From assembly GCF_017875325.1 (NCBI RefSeq), contig NZ_JAGGMN010000001.1, positions 1,302,001 to 1,366,000 of the forward strand: a stretch of 64,000 nucleotides of DNA. The letters are read 5' to 3'. This document shows, one piece after another, positions 63,572 through 64,000 of this stretch (position 1 is the stretch's first letter; every line of letters starts with the position of its first letter). The stretch comes from Methanofollis sp. W23 (lineage in GTDB: Archaea; Halobacteriota; Methanomicrobia; Methanomicrobiales; Methanofollaceae). Made by a program: the position numbers and the translations under genes. Below the pieces are notes generated by a model. It worked only from the letters and a program-made list of their open reading frames with translations, did not search any database and was not told the origin of the DNA.

Positions 63572-64000
63572 GTGCTCAGGGCGGTTGTCACTGACGTCGA
63601 CGGGACTCTCACCGACCAGAGGCGGCGGATCTCCACCGCCGCCATTCTGGCGATCCGTGACCTGGTGGATGCCGGCATACCGGTGGTGCTTGCAAGCGGC
63701 AACACCACCTGTTCGCTTGACATTCTCTGCAAGATGATCGGGACAGACGGGAGCATCATCGGCGAGAACGGCGGGGTCTACCGCCACCAGTTCGACGGCA
63801 CCCTCCATGTCGCCGGCCACCAGGAGGTCTGCTGGGACGCATACCACCGCATTGAGGATCACTTTGCAGAAGAAGGCAAGGCCCTCACACTTTATTCTCC
63901 TGAAAACCGTTTTGCCGACATCGCCTTCGCCCGCACGGTCAGTCCGGCAGAGGTCTCAGAGGTCATTGCCGATATGCCGGTCAGGGCCATCGACACGGGA
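63572..64000 (+). CDS. pgp: Archaeal phosphoglycolate phosphatase, N-terminal part (runs off the window)
   Basis: The first 143 codons of a HAD-superfamily phosphatase of the archaeal PGP type. Motif I with the nucleophile aspartate is VVTDVDGTLTD, motif II is VVLASGNT, and the cap region begins at IIGENGGVYRH. It hydrolyses 2-phosphoglycolate in the archaeal family; sugar-phosphate or sucrose-phosphate relatives exist. The start is GTG at 63572, close after radA. The C-terminal metal-binding motif lies beyond the window end, so completeness cannot be judged. Confidence 0.85.
   Translation, partial: MLRAVVTDVDGTLTDQRRRISTAAILAIRDLVDAGIPVVLASGNTTCSLDILCKMIGTDGSIIGENGGVYRHQFDGTLHVAGHQEVCWDAYHRIEDHFAEEGKALTLYSPENRFADIAFARTVSPAEVSEVIADMPVRAIDTG

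Overview
The window comes from a euryarchaeal methanogen, most likely a Methanomicrobiales archaeon of the Methanofollis/Methanoculleus type. I base this on the moderately high GC content, the RadA and OB-fold RPA proteins, archaeal phosphoribulokinase, LL-diaminopimelate aminotransferase, FprA/rubredoxin/desulfoferrodoxin oxygen defence, FdhD with methanogen-type small proteins, a nitrogenase-like cluster, PGF-pre-PGF-type surface proteins, and TATA-box promoters with U-rich terminators. The genus is an inference. I recognise no rRNA, tRNA or CRISPR array.

Layout. 1-10138: a lipoprotein hydrolase, a degenerate TPR fragment, a methyltransferase, an RND/MMPL exporter, an orphan hypothetical gene and a PocR-PAS sensor, separated by long repeat-rich gaps. 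11005-31113 (all minus strand): a 20-kb surface-protein block. It holds two large stand-alone secreted proteins and a tightly packed seven-gene run ending in a sulfite-oxidase-fold lipoprotein and a WtpA-like tungstate/molybdate-binding lipoprotein. 32344-36619: a MoxR-DUF58-VWA-Bat-like operon. 36738-40994: a TiaS-like protein, a secreted protein whose two domains are in swapped order relative to those of the surface block, and a complete ECF-type transporter (S, fused A1-A2, T). 41935-44846: a nitrogenase-like H-D-K trio. 45802-48287: TrkH and phosphoribulokinase. 49372-51607: desulfoferrodoxin, FprA and two rubredoxins. 52287-56147: a TauE/SafE permease, a probable new structured RNA, and a moaD-like/DUF1894/DUF1890/fdhD operon divergent from an HTH regulator with a perfect palindrome between them. 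56991-64000: dapL, lysA, RPA, radA and the start of phosphoglycolate phosphatase.

Roughly a fifth of the window is non-coding and built from interspersed repeats. Several of these are full-length miniature inverted-repeat elements of about 205-235 bp, with termini near GGCCCTGTAGAAACCCTC and 8-bp target duplications. One sits directly after the RPA stop codon and one lies between the two rubredoxin genes.

The best candidates for undescribed biology are: (1) the surface operon of repeated molybdopterin-oxidoreductase-fold domains with its own tungstate-binding protein; (2) the domain-swapped secreted protein coupled to an ECF transporter of unknown substrate; (3) the two-subunit nitrogenase-like reductase; (4) the structured RNA at about 53558-53914; (5) the miniature element family.
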